Shown in pieces: positions 8,052 through 13,653 of a DNA stretch of 14,944 nucleotides. The DNA lies in NCBI GenBank assembly GCA_013153555.1, contig JAADEF010000011.1, positions 1 through 14,944 of the forward strand, written 5' to 3'. This DNA comes from Candidatus Nanohalarchaeota archaeon. GTDB taxonomy: Archaea > EX4484-52 > JAADEF01. The position numbers were made by a program, and so were the translations under genes. Position 1 is the first letter of the stretch. Every line of letters begins with the position of its first letter. The notes under the pieces were generated by a model. It ran no database searches. It had not been told where the DNA came from and worked only from the letters and a program-made list of their open reading frames with translations.

Positions 8052-8351
8052 TTATAACTTTTCAATAATAAAATTACGAGGTATTTTATTGTTAATCACG
8101 GAAATTTGGTCTGCTTGTAAGCGTTTAATTTTTTCATCTGTGCCTGCAACATACCCGCCGATACTGCCATCTGCATGAACCACTTTATAACACGGATAAG
8201 ATTCTAAATCCTTATTTGACGCTAAAATTTTGGCTACTGCCCGAGGATGCATGTTGAATTTTTCTGCTAACGCTTTATAAGTAGTTACTTTCCTTTTAGG
8301 CAGAGATCGAAGAAATTCCAAAATTACTTTACTATCTCGCTGTAACCGCAT
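8052..8351 (-). CDS. Single-domain O6-alkylguanine-DNA alkyltransferase-like protein (MGMT family)
   Basis: This family removes O6-alkyl groups from guanine by transfer to a cysteine. Only the C-terminal, DNA-binding domain is present (99 residues). It has the helix-turn-helix with RAVAKILASN (37-46), where the Arg acts as the base-flipping finger in the family, then the active-site segment PCYKVV (53-58) and GSIGGY (62-67). The reactive Cys54 is kept, unlike the Trp of non-catalytic alkyltransferase-like proteins. The usual His of PCHRVV is Tyr, and the downstream Glu appears to be Asp (RLQADQ), so activity may differ. The ATG at 8351 is chosen; a TTG at 8360 is also in frame. The start lies inside the eS31 gene (28-base overlap), which shows co-transcription with ribosomal genes. 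Repair enzyme or alkyl-lesion sensor both fit. Confidence 0.85.
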   Translation of the reverse strand: MRLQRDSKVILEFLRSLPKRKVTTYKALAEKFNMHPRAVAKILASNKDLESYPCYKVVHADGSIGGYVAGTDEKIKRLQADQISVINNKIPRNFIIEKL

Positions 8352-8488
8352 TTTCCGCAAAATACTCGCCCTGGTGCTTGTGCCAATATGCCTTTTTTAC
8401 ATTTAGGACAAAGCTTAAAGTTCCTAACTAGCTGACCATCCTTTACTTCGTATTTTTTCCATATTTGAACCTGAGCATGCTTACCCAT
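8324..8488 (-). CDS. rps27ae: 30S ribosomal protein eS31 (S27ae), zinc-ribbon
   Basis: This short gene encodes 54 residues (55 if the ATG at 8491 is used). The product is the small-subunit zinc-ribbon protein eS31, made in eukaryotes as a ubiquitin fusion but free-standing in archaea. The sequence begins MGKHAQVQIWKKYEV and has two CxxC pairs, CPKC (27-30) and CGKC (44-47), which bind zinc. The intervening VKDGQLVRNFKL and APGRVFCGKCGY are characteristic of the family. GGTGAT at 8497-8492 abuts the upstream ATG but is three bases from the one at 8488, which favours the latter. The gene lies immediately after eS24, the conserved archaeal order, and its 3' end overlaps the methyltransferase start. 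Confidence 0.93.
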   Translation of the reverse strand: MGKHAQVQIWKKYEVKDGQLVRNFKLCPKCKKGILAQAPGRVFCGKCGYSEIVK

Positions 8489-8496
8489 CATATCAC

Positions 8497-8802
8497 CTAA
8501 GCTGATGCTTCTTGTGATTGTTCCTGTTGAACCTGTTGATCTTCTTGAGCATTTTCAGAATTTTCGTTAGCCTCTTCTTTTATAGGCTTATTATAAATCA
8601 AAGCAAAAAACTCGCCTTTATGCACACCTCTGTGATTAATCACATATTTTAAATCAATTTGATTTTCCTTAACTTTATACTTTACGGCAAGTTCTGCAAT
8701 TATTTTGCTTTTAGGTAGGGTTTCGTTGCTTACAAACTCTCCTCTTACTTCCTTCCTTTCAAAAATAGGATTCTCTTTTTCTTCAATTATGTTAATGCTC
8801 AT
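8497..8802 (-). CDS. rps24e: 30S ribosomal protein eS24 with Gln/Glu-rich tail
   Basis: This 101-residue small-subunit protein has the core eS24 fold at residues 1-73: INIIEEKENPIFERKEVRGE, then the KYKVKENQIDLKYV and GVHKGEFFALIYN segments. The last 25 or so residues (EEANENSENAQEDQQVQQ and onward) are low-complexity, acidic and Gln-rich, and are probably disordered on the ribosome surface. The start ATG overlaps the Spt4 stop in an ATGA arrangement, with a GGTGGT ribosome site just upstream. The order Rpo7, Spt4, eS24, eS31 is a well-known archaeal cluster linking transcription elongation to ribosome synthesis. Identity is secure; the tail is the only unusual part. Confidence 0.95.
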   Translation of the reverse strand: MSINIIEEKENPIFERKEVRGEFVSNETLPKSKIIAELAVKYKVKENQIDLKYVINHRGVHKGEFFALIYNKPIKEEANENSENAQEDQQVQQEQSQEASA

Positions 8803-8990
8803 CTTACCACCTTAACTGCATATTTTCCTGGAACAGATTTTCCAGATATGACTGCTATTTCAGATCCTTCTGGATCAAAAATCACAAGTATGCCTTTAAA
8901 AGTAGTGGTTAGGTCTTTGGTTTTACATACGGGGCATTCATTGCCCTCTTCGATGATCCTACCACACTGCCTACATGCCTTTTCAACCAT
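8799..8990 (-). CDS. spt4: Transcription elongation factor Spt4 (RNA polymerase subunit E'')
   Basis: Spt4 binds Spt5 and, through it, the RNA polymerase clamp, helping processive elongation. The 63-residue protein has the full zinc-binding pattern CRQC (6-9) and CPVC (19-22). A beta domain follows, with GILVIFDPEGSEIAVISG and the conserved GKYAVKV end. Length matches archaeal Spt4 proteins. The ATG at 8990 starts one base after the Rpo7 stop codon, so translation is probably coupled, and its own stop overlaps the eS24 start by four bases. Spt5 itself is not in the window. Confidence 0.95.
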   Translation of the reverse strand: MVEKACRQCGRIIEEGNECPVCKTKDLTTTFKGILVIFDPEGSEIAVISGKSVPGKYAVKVVR

Positions 8991-8991
8991 T

Positions 8992-9549
8992 CTATCCCTT
9001 CTTCTTTTCTTTTTCTTTCTCAGTCTTTAACCAAGAAATAATACCCAAACCTGGTTGCTTTAAAGTGAGTAAAATCTTATTAGTTTCTTTTTTCTCCAAG
9101 CTTATACCTATGATGCGTGCTATAGCTGTATCTCCTATTTTAATAAGACGTTTGGTTTGTTCAGCCCTAAGCACTGCGGATTTCTTATCATAAGAAAGGT
9201 ATTCATCAGTTATTTGAGAAATATGTGCTAACGCATCTAATGGTCCAAACCTCACAAAAATACCAAAATTCGCAACATCCACTACCTCTCCAAAAACTAC
9301 TTCATGAAGCATAGGCTCAAAAATTAGTGCCTTAGCTTTCACATCATAATAAACATTAGGATCCTCTTCATAAATGTAGCCTTCGCTTTTTTCTAAAAGC
9401 TCTAAAATCCTCAATACAAAAAATTTCTTATCTACTATTCTGCTTTCATACATATCTCGCAAACTTTCTAAAATGGCTTCTTCGCGAGGTTTAGAAAGAT
9501 CTTCCGGTTTAACAGGCACAGTATCTTCAAATTCAACTAGTTTATACAC
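8992..9549 (-). CDS. rpo7: DNA-directed RNA polymerase subunit Rpo7 (E')
   Basis: Rpo7 is half of the Rpo4/Rpo7 stalk of archaeal RNA polymerase, which helps open the promoter and bind emerging RNA. The 185-residue product has an N-terminal RNP-like domain (1-79), including EEAILESLRDMYESR and the VYYDVKAKALIFEP stretch. An S1 RNA-binding domain follows (about 82-165), with VDVANFGIFVRFGPLDAL. A Lys/Glu-rich tail ends the protein. The start is GTG at 9549, preceded by GAGGGGG at a suitable distance. The gene sits 13 bases downstream of eL42 and immediately before Spt4. The Rpo4 partner is not in the window. Confidence 0.95.
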   Translation of the reverse strand: MYKLVEFEDTVPVKPEDLSKPREEAILESLRDMYESRIVDKKFFVLRILELLEKSEGYIYEEDPNVYYDVKAKALIFEPMLHEVVFGEVVDVANFGIFVRFGPLDALAHISQITDEYLSYDKKSAVLRAEQTKRLIKIGDTAIARIIGISLEKKETNKILLTLKQPGLGIISWLKTEKEKEKKKG

Positions 9550-9562
9550 GCTACCCCCTCGC

Positions 9563-9868
9563 TTACTTTATAATTTCAAATTTTTTAGCTCTTATACCTT
9601 TATCAATCTGGTTATATTTACCACATTCACTACATTTAAATCTTAAAAATATTTTTTGAGTTGTTTTTGCTCCGTACTTGCTTCCATGCTCCATTTTAGG
9701 ATAAGGGCTACCTCCATAACCTTTATGAAGCTTTTCTAACCTATAACGAGAACCTGCCTTCAAAGAACTGGTTTTTCTCCTACCAGAAGTTTTAATTCTT
9801 TCAACTTTCTGCATAGTGTGTTTTTTACACACAGGACAGTATCTTTTAACATGTTGAGGAACTTTCAT
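9563..9868 (-). CDS. rpl44e: 50S ribosomal protein eL42 (L44e)
   Basis: eL42 is a small zinc-binding large-subunit protein near the tRNA E site. The 101-residue product begins MKVPQHVKRYCPVCKKHT and has CPVC (11-14) and a second CSEC near residues 78-81 as zinc ligands. The central basic segment includes the strongly conserved KGYGGSPYPK. The longest open frame begins nine codons earlier at 9895, but GAGGGG lies just before the ATG at 9868, and the family consensus begins at MKVP. This is the first gene of the minus-strand unit that continues through Rpo7, Spt4, eS24, eS31 and the methyltransferase. In many archaea eS27 follows eL42, but not here. Confidence 0.95.
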   Translation of the reverse strand: MKVPQHVKRYCPVCKKHTMQKVERIKTSGRRKTSSLKAGSRYRLEKLHKGYGGSPYPKMEHGSKYGAKTTQKIFLRFKCSECGKYNQIDKGIRAKKFEIIK

Positions 9869-9904
9869 ATTAACCCCTCTTTCCGCTACGAACATTATTT
9901 TATG

Positions 9905-9925
9905 AATAAACTTTAAAAATTTATC
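9905..9925. promoter_or_regulatory. Shared TATA-like element between eL42 and the divergent gene
   Basis: ACTTTAAAAATTTAT (about 9910-9923) is close to self-complementary and can be read as a TATA box on either strand. Transcription about 26 bases away would begin near 9891 for eL42 and near 9943 for the plus-strand gene. Both would then have short leaders that include their ribosome sites. This rests on spacing and motif only. Confidence 0.4.
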
Positions 9926-9978
9926 CGTGTTTAATAATAGGTTGTTATTTGGCGTGCGGAGATTATAAGGTGAATGAG

Positions 9979-10542
9979 ATGTATAGAGGAATACAAATCA
10001 TGGAAAGCCAAGTTCCGCGAAAACTTCAAGTTACATACGAACCTGAAAAATACATAATTATTGAAGAAAAAATCGAAAATGGAAAATATGTAAAAAAAGA
10101 GATGCCTGCAATAGAAGTTTGTGAAGTTTTATATAATCCCGACATGTCTTCTTACGAAAAAATAAGATATGGTTTGCAAACGCCTGATAAGGAAATTGCA
10201 TCTATAACTTTTAAGATAAGCAAAGGTAATCCTCGACCTCTTTTAAAAGAAGAATACGCTCCTAAACGACAAAAATCACAAATAAATAAAGGAGATATAT
10301 ACCACCTTTACGCAAACATATTAAGTGAATCGCCTATTTACACTAATTTACCAGAAGGTTTGCCATTCACCACTGACATTCACCTTCAATATTTAGAGAT
10401 AAATCCCCAGAATATGAAGTTGGGTATAAAAGTAGGAAGTAAAGAACTAGAAATATATGCAACAAAGCAATCATGTGTAAGTTGCGGTATGTTTGATTAT
10501 TGGAATGTTGAAGAAGTAAAAATTAAAAATGCTGATCGTTGA
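9979..10542 (+). CDS. Uncharacterised protein with a C-terminal CxxC
   Basis: No family was recognised. The 187-residue protein has no signal peptide or membrane helix and reads as a mixed, mainly beta cytoplasmic protein. Visible features are a KYIIIEEKIENGKYVKKEM strand pair (24-42), a hydrophilic Lys/Arg segment (about 87-104) and a CVSCG motif (166-170). A lone Cys48 could complete a metal or redox site. A TTG start at 9949 is possible, but AAGGTGA at 9967-9973 sits five bases before the ATG at 9979, so that start is preferred. The gene diverges from eL42 through a shared 110-base region. It overlaps the 3' end of the convergent HD gene by 20 bases. With no partner genes around it, no role is proposed. 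Confidence 0.75.
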   Translation: MYRGIQIMESQVPRKLQVTYEPEKYIIIEEKIENGKYVKKEMPAIEVCEVLYNPDMSSYEKIRYGLQTPDKEIASITFKISKGNPRPLLKEEYAPKRQKSQINKGDIYHLYANILSESPIYTNLPEGLPFTTDIHLQYLEINPQNMKLGIKVGSKELEIYATKQSCVSCGMFDYWNVEEVKIKNADR

Positions 10543-11074
10543 ATACTTCTCTAAACGCTTTTTCCAACAAACGAGTTAGAGGATGGTTCATAAAATAAGG
10601 GTCTTCCTTTGCCATGGAAAGAAACTGCCCATAATACCATCTTTGCATATCTCTGCCTGCATTGAAATACTGCCAGGGATTTCTGCCTGCAAGCAGATCT
10701 CGCTTTATATCTTCTAAATTATCAACTTTATCTGCAAGTTTTATTAGCTTAGCTTCTATGCTCATGATTTTAAATTTTTCTAAGGTTTTTTGCTTTTTTT
10801 CTTTCCAATCTGTTGCTTTTTCAGAAGTAAGCTCACTAACTAAACCAGCAACTTTCTCACCAAATTTTTGAGTAATTTCCTCCAAAGAAATAGATGTGTC
10901 CTCAACAACATCATGCAGAACTGCTGCAATAACTGCATCTTCACTACCGCCAAACTCTTCTACAAGCCTGGCAACACTGAAGCTATGCCAAAAATAATGA
11001 GAATCTTTTGTTTTGCGCTTTTGAGTGCTATGAGAACGCAAAGCAAATAAAATCGCTTCTTTGAGCCTTTCCAT
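10523..11074 (-). CDS. Small HD-domain (p)ppGpp hydrolase-like protein (MESH1/SpoT type)
   Basis: The 183-residue protein matches the hydrolase half of RelA/SpoT enzymes and stand-alone MESH1-type proteins. The metal ligands are His30 (in YFWHSFSVA), His54-Asp55 (in VLHDVVEDT) and Asp115 (in KLADKVDNL). The Glu58-Asp59 pair, catalytic in SpoT, is kept. FGEKVAGLVSELT (71-83) is also typical. In bacteria this domain removes the 3'-pyrophosphate of (p)ppGpp; animal MESH1 also dephosphorylates NADPH. No synthetase or TGS/ACT domain is attached and none lies nearby. The gene has its own upstream region with a palindrome at 11125-11139, and its 3' end overlaps the convergent unknown gene. The substrate in an archaeon is open; the family call is firm. 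Confidence 0.85.
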   Translation of the reverse strand: MERLKEAILFALRSHSTQKRKTKDSHYFWHSFSVARLVEEFGGSEDAVIAAVLHDVVEDTSISLEEITQKFGEKVAGLVSELTSEKATDWKEKKQKTLEKFKIMSIEAKLIKLADKVDNLEDIKRDLLAGRNPWQYFNAGRDMQRWYYGQFLSMAKEDPYFMNHPLTRLLEKAFREVFNDQHF

Positions 11075-11124
11075 TTAGCTCATCTCGCCTTCACATGAAA
11101 AAGATGCACAAATCTAACGCTATC

Positions 11125-11139
11125 ATCATAAGTTATGAT
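11125..11139. repeat. Perfect 15-base palindrome upstream of the HD gene
   Basis: ATCATAA-G-TTATGAT is a perfect 7-base inverted repeat around one central base, 51 bases before the HD gene start. It overlaps the place where a TATA box would lie for a transcript with a leader of about 30 bases. A dimeric repressor site is the simplest reading; at this base composition a chance palindrome is also possible. Confidence 0.5.
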
Positions 11140-11173
11140 AACCTTAACCATAAAAAATACTAAAAAGAATAGT

Positions 11174-11200
11174 TTTAAAAAGAAATGGTAAAAAAGGGAA
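11174..11200 (-). terminator. T-rich terminator-like tract for the MoxR-XerA unit
   Basis: On the minus strand this stretch reads CCCTTTTTTACC followed by TTTCTTTTT, two U-rich runs typical of archaeal intrinsic termination. It lies just after the small open frame at 11208-11396. It would end transcription of the MoxR-XerA unit, including that frame if it is expressed. Confidence 0.4.
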
Positions 11201-11207
11201 AGAAGTG

Positions 11208-11396
11208 TTATTTAGGTGATTTTCTATCTATGAGAGATAAAATGCTTCCTCTCACTATACGATTCAGATCAGAATATAGGGAAGAAACGTTATTACAATA
11301 ATAGCTTGCATAAGGATGTACTTCCACACTTGCTAGTAATTCTAAAACAAAAATAAAAAATTCTCCTAATGTAATACGATCGTAATTATTTTTCAA
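11208..11396 (-). CDS. Doubtful 62-residue open frame downstream of XerA
   Basis: No family was recognised. The frame would start at TTG (11396), 24 bases after the XerA stop codon, with only a weak AATGAT-like ribosome site. The predicted peptide has a hydrophobic helix near its N-terminus (GEFFIFVLELLASV, 11-24) followed by a mixed polar region. The composition is protein-like, and the position before T-rich terminator runs would suit a third gene of the MoxR-XerA unit. The short length and rare start codon leave it unproven; it could be chance. Confidence 0.3.
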   Translation of the reverse strand: MKNNYDRITLGEFFIFVLELLASVEVHPYASYYCNNVSSLYSDLNRIVRGSILSLIDRKSPK

Positions 11397-11420
11397 ATCA
11401 TTTGTTTTACGTTTCGTGTT

Positions 11421-12284
11421 TTACAATTCATCTAATGGGTTCGTAACCTTTTTAAGTTCAGATAAGCTAACTTTTGTATAAATTTGTGTGGTTTGTAAGT
11501 TAGAGTGACCTAAAAGCTCTTGTATTACACGGATGTTAGCTCCTGATTCCAAAAGATGAGTTGCATAGCTGTGGCGTAAAACATGAGGTGTTACATCCTT
11601 AGTAATGCCTGCTGCCACGCTAAGATCCTTAACCAAATATTGAATGTAGCGAGGAGTTAAAGGCTTGCCGTATTTTGAAAGAAATACATGCTCATCAGGA
11701 TCTTTGGTTTTTACATAATCATATAAGCGTTTAAGTAATTTATCACTAACAGTAACAACCCTATCTTTTTGCCCTTTACCTCCCACCACCTTTATAAGCT
11801 TATTGTTGAAATCTATATCTTTTACCTTCAAATTAATAAGTTCAGAAACTCTCAAACCAGTAGCATACAACACCATCAGAATTAGCTTTTTCTTTTCGCT
11901 GTCTGCTGCATCAAATAAGCGTTTTATTTCTTCTTTGCTGAGCACAACAGGAAGCTTCTTTGATTTTTTAGGAGTTGCAAGCTGTTTAGGATTTATAGCT
12001 ATGCCTTTAACATGCTCAAAGTAAAACAATAAAGCTGCTTTAACCATTGCGATGCTTGATGCTTTATAATTCTTTTCGCTAATTAAATAAGCCAAAAAGT
12101 CCTTAACACTTTCCACATCTTCCTGCATTCCTTTTTCTTTCACATATTCTTTATACAAACCCACATATAGCTTGTATGCATCTAAGGTGCGAGGAGTATA
12201 ACCTCTAAGTTTAAGCTCTCTTTCCAATAACTTGATGCTTTCGTCATTTTCCCTTTCTCTCTTAACGCTTTGCTGGTATCTCAT
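11421..12284 (-). CDS. xerA: XerA-type tyrosine recombinase
   Basis: This enzyme is a site-specific recombinase of the XerC/XerD type; archaeal XerA resolves chromosome dimers at dif. The 287-residue protein has an N-terminal SAM-like core-binding domain (about 15-95) and a catalytic domain (about 110-280). The catalytic residues are complete: Arg145 (ATGLRVSEL), Lys170 (GGKGQKDR), His234 and Arg237 (HVLRH), His260 (LGHSN) and nucleophile Tyr269 (TQIYTKV). Length is normal and no phage or plasmid genes adjoin it, so a housekeeping role is likelier than an integrase role. The ATG at 12284 forms an ATGA overlap with the MoxR stop and is preceded by the strong ribosome site GGTGGAGG. No matching dif sequence was seen in the window. 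Confidence 0.93.
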   Translation of the reverse strand: MRYQQSVKRERENDESIKLLERELKLRGYTPRTLDAYKLYVGLYKEYVKEKGMQEDVESVKDFLAYLISEKNYKASSIAMVKAALLFYFEHVKGIAINPKQLATPKKSKKLPVVLSKEEIKRLFDAADSEKKKLILMVLYATGLRVSELINLKVKDIDFNNKLIKVVGGKGQKDRVVTVSDKLLKRLYDYVKTKDPDEHVFLSKYGKPLTPRYIQYLVKDLSVAAGITKDVTPHVLRHSYATHLLESGANIRVIQELLGHSNLQTTQIYTKVSLSELKKVTNPLDEL

Positions 12285-13291
12285 GGTACCTCCACCTTTC
12301 TAAGTATTTCGTCTATAATAGTATCTGTATTTAAATCAATAGCTTTTCCTTCATAATTTAATATAATTCTATGTCTTAAAACATTATGCGCTACTTTCCT
12401 CACATCCTCAGGTAAAACATAAGTCCTTCTTTCCAAAAAAGCATGTGCTTTGGCAGAAATGTAAAGGGCGATGTTTGCTCTTGGAGAACCACCCCAAGCA
12501 ATATACCTCCCATATTCTATTCCATAATTATCAGGATTTCTCGTTGCATCCACTATATCCACTATATATTTTTTAATTTCATCAGAAGCATGAATCTGCT
12601 TAACTAATTCCTGCATTTTTGGAAAATCTTCTTTTTCTAAAACAGGAACAATTTCATAGGAATCAAATTGATGAATGGTTGTGTTTCTGTCTAAAATAAT
12701 AAGTTCTTCCTCTTTAGTAGGATAGTAAACAAAAACTTTAAACAAAAACCTATCTACTTGTGCTTCAGGCAGAGGATAAGTACCCTGCTGTTCAACTGGG
12801 TTCTGCGTAGCCATCACAAAAAAAGGCTCTTCTAAATTAAAAATCTCTTTACCTATAACTACCTGTCTTTCCTGCATAACCGAAAGCATAGCACTCTGCA
12901 CCTTGGGCGGGGCTCTATTAATTTCATCAGCTAATAAAAAGTTAGCAAAAACAGGACCCTTAACGACATAAAAACCTTTATTAGGATCATAAGCAGTAAT
13001 ACCAGTAATATCTGCTGGTAATAAATCGGGCGTAAATTGTATTCTCTGAAATTTTGCATTCCTTACTGTTTTAGCAATTGTCATTACTAACAAAGTTTTA
13101 GCTAATCCTGGTGCTCCTTCCAATAAAATATGACCTCTTGCCAACAAAGAAACAATGGTGGCGTTAAGAACTTCATTTTGACCCACAAATACTTTTCTTA
13201 CTTCTCCTTTGAAAAGCTCTATTTTTTCATTATAAAATTCTATTTGTTGTAAAAGTTCTTCATTAGAAAGCTTTTGAGCAACCAATGCCAT
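12281..13291 (-). CDS. MoxR-family AAA+ ATPase
   Basis: MoxR ATPases act as chaperones that activate or assemble partner complexes, usually with DUF58 and von Willebrand A-domain proteins. The 336-residue protein shows Walker A GAPGLAKT (59-66), Walker B LLADEINRA (119-127), sensor 1 in ATQNP (161-165), the MoxR signature EQQGTYPLPEAQVDRF (167-182) with a probable Arg finger R181, and sensor 2 GSPRA (268-272). The lid domain runs to the end. The partner genes usually found beside it are absent; it overlaps xerA instead. The ATG at 13291 has no Shine-Dalgarno site, and a TATA-like element about 28 bases upstream suggests leaderless mRNA. It is divergent from two coiled-coil genes across 47 bases. 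Confidence 0.93.
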   Translation of the reverse strand: MALVAQKLSNEELLQQIEFYNEKIELFKGEVRKVFVGQNEVLNATIVSLLARGHILLEGAPGLAKTLLVMTIAKTVRNAKFQRIQFTPDLLPADITGITAYDPNKGFYVVKGPVFANFLLADEINRAPPKVQSAMLSVMQERQVVIGKEIFNLEEPFFVMATQNPVEQQGTYPLPEAQVDRFLFKVFVYYPTKEEELIILDRNTTIHQFDSYEIVPVLEKEDFPKMQELVKQIHASDEIKKYIVDIVDATRNPDNYGIEYGRYIAWGGSPRANIALYISAKAHAFLERRTYVLPEDVRKVAHNVLRHRIILNYEGKAIDLNTDTIIDEILRKVEVP

Positions 13292-13338
13292 ATAATTATA
13301 TATATGTTTATACCATTAATATAGTTTAGGTGATAGTG
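13292..13338. promoter_or_regulatory. Compact divergent promoter between MoxR and the coiled-coil genes
   Basis: The 47-base gap holds two TATA-like blocks. TATAATTATATATATG at 13291-13305 lies about 25-30 bases before the expected plus-strand start point near 13328. TTAATATA at 13316-13323 lies about 28 bases before the MoxR ATG on the minus strand. AGGTGAT at 13328-13334 is the ribosome site of the plus-strand gene. The two promoters are interleaved, so the two units could be controlled together or compete. Confidence 0.45.
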
Positions 13339-13653
13339 ATGCCAGAGGAACAACAAACCAGCGCAGATAATGAACAGGATATCATTCAGATATTTAGAGA
13401 ATTGAAAGAAAAAATAGAGCGCATAACTCAAGAAAAAATGAATTTGGAAAAGAAACTGCATGACATTACAGAACACTTAAAAGAAGTGCAAGCAAAAGAA
13501 ATAGAACTTCGCGATATGATAGCAGAGTTCGCCAATAAAGAAGCAGAACTAAACAGTCAAAGAATTTCTTTGGAAAAAAAGCTTAATGAAATAAATCAAA
13601 AACTTGAGAAGCTTACCAAAGTGCAAAAAGAATTAAAAGAAATATGGGGATGA
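13339..13653 (+). CDS. Small coiled-coil protein, unknown function
   Basis: No named family was recognised. The 104-residue protein has a short polar N-terminus (1-12) and then one continuous, highly charged helix (about 13-101). Heptad-like leucine/isoleucine spacing is visible, for example IFRELKEKIERITQEKMNLE and LEKKLNEINQKLEKLTKVQ. A rod-like dimer or a prefoldin-like hairpin would fit, though there is no clear central turn. It has no cysteine, signal peptide or membrane helix. The longest frame begins at GTG 13330, but AGGTGAT at 13328-13334 places the start at ATG 13339. Its stop overlaps the start of the next gene (ATGA), so the two products are probably made together and may bind each other. 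Confidence 0.75.
   Translation: MPEEQQTSADNEQDIIQIFRELKEKIERITQEKMNLEKKLHDITEHLKEVQAKEIELRDMIAEFANKEAELNSQRISLEKKLNEINQKLEKLTKVQKELKEIWG

Larger units (their letters stand above)
11075..11420. other. 346-base low-coding region between XerA and the HD gene
   Basis: This is the longest stretch here without a secure gene. It holds the palindrome at 11125-11139 and A-rich runs (T-rich on the minus strand) at about 11174-11200. It also holds a doubtful 62-codon frame at 11208-11396. I see no tRNA cloverleaf, no tandem repeats and no convincing dif-like pair of 11-base arms for the adjacent recombinase. Confidence 0.5.

Noticed and set aside
9563..9895. Longer eL42 start at 9895
   Set aside because: The nine extra codons do not match the family, whereas a GAGGGG ribosome site precedes the MKVP start at 9868.
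9949..9978. TTG start for the unknown plus-strand gene
   Set aside because: AAGGTGA is well spaced for the ATG at 9979; the upstream ten codons have no ribosome site.
11075..11420. Possible dif site for XerA near its gene
   Set aside because: No pair of about 11-base arms with a 6-base spacer resembling known archaeal dif was seen; the 15-base palindrome has short arms and a one-base centre.
11421..12284. XerA as the integrase of a mobile element
   Set aside because: No phage, plasmid or transposase genes, no tRNA attachment site and no direct repeats flank it; it is operonic with MoxR.
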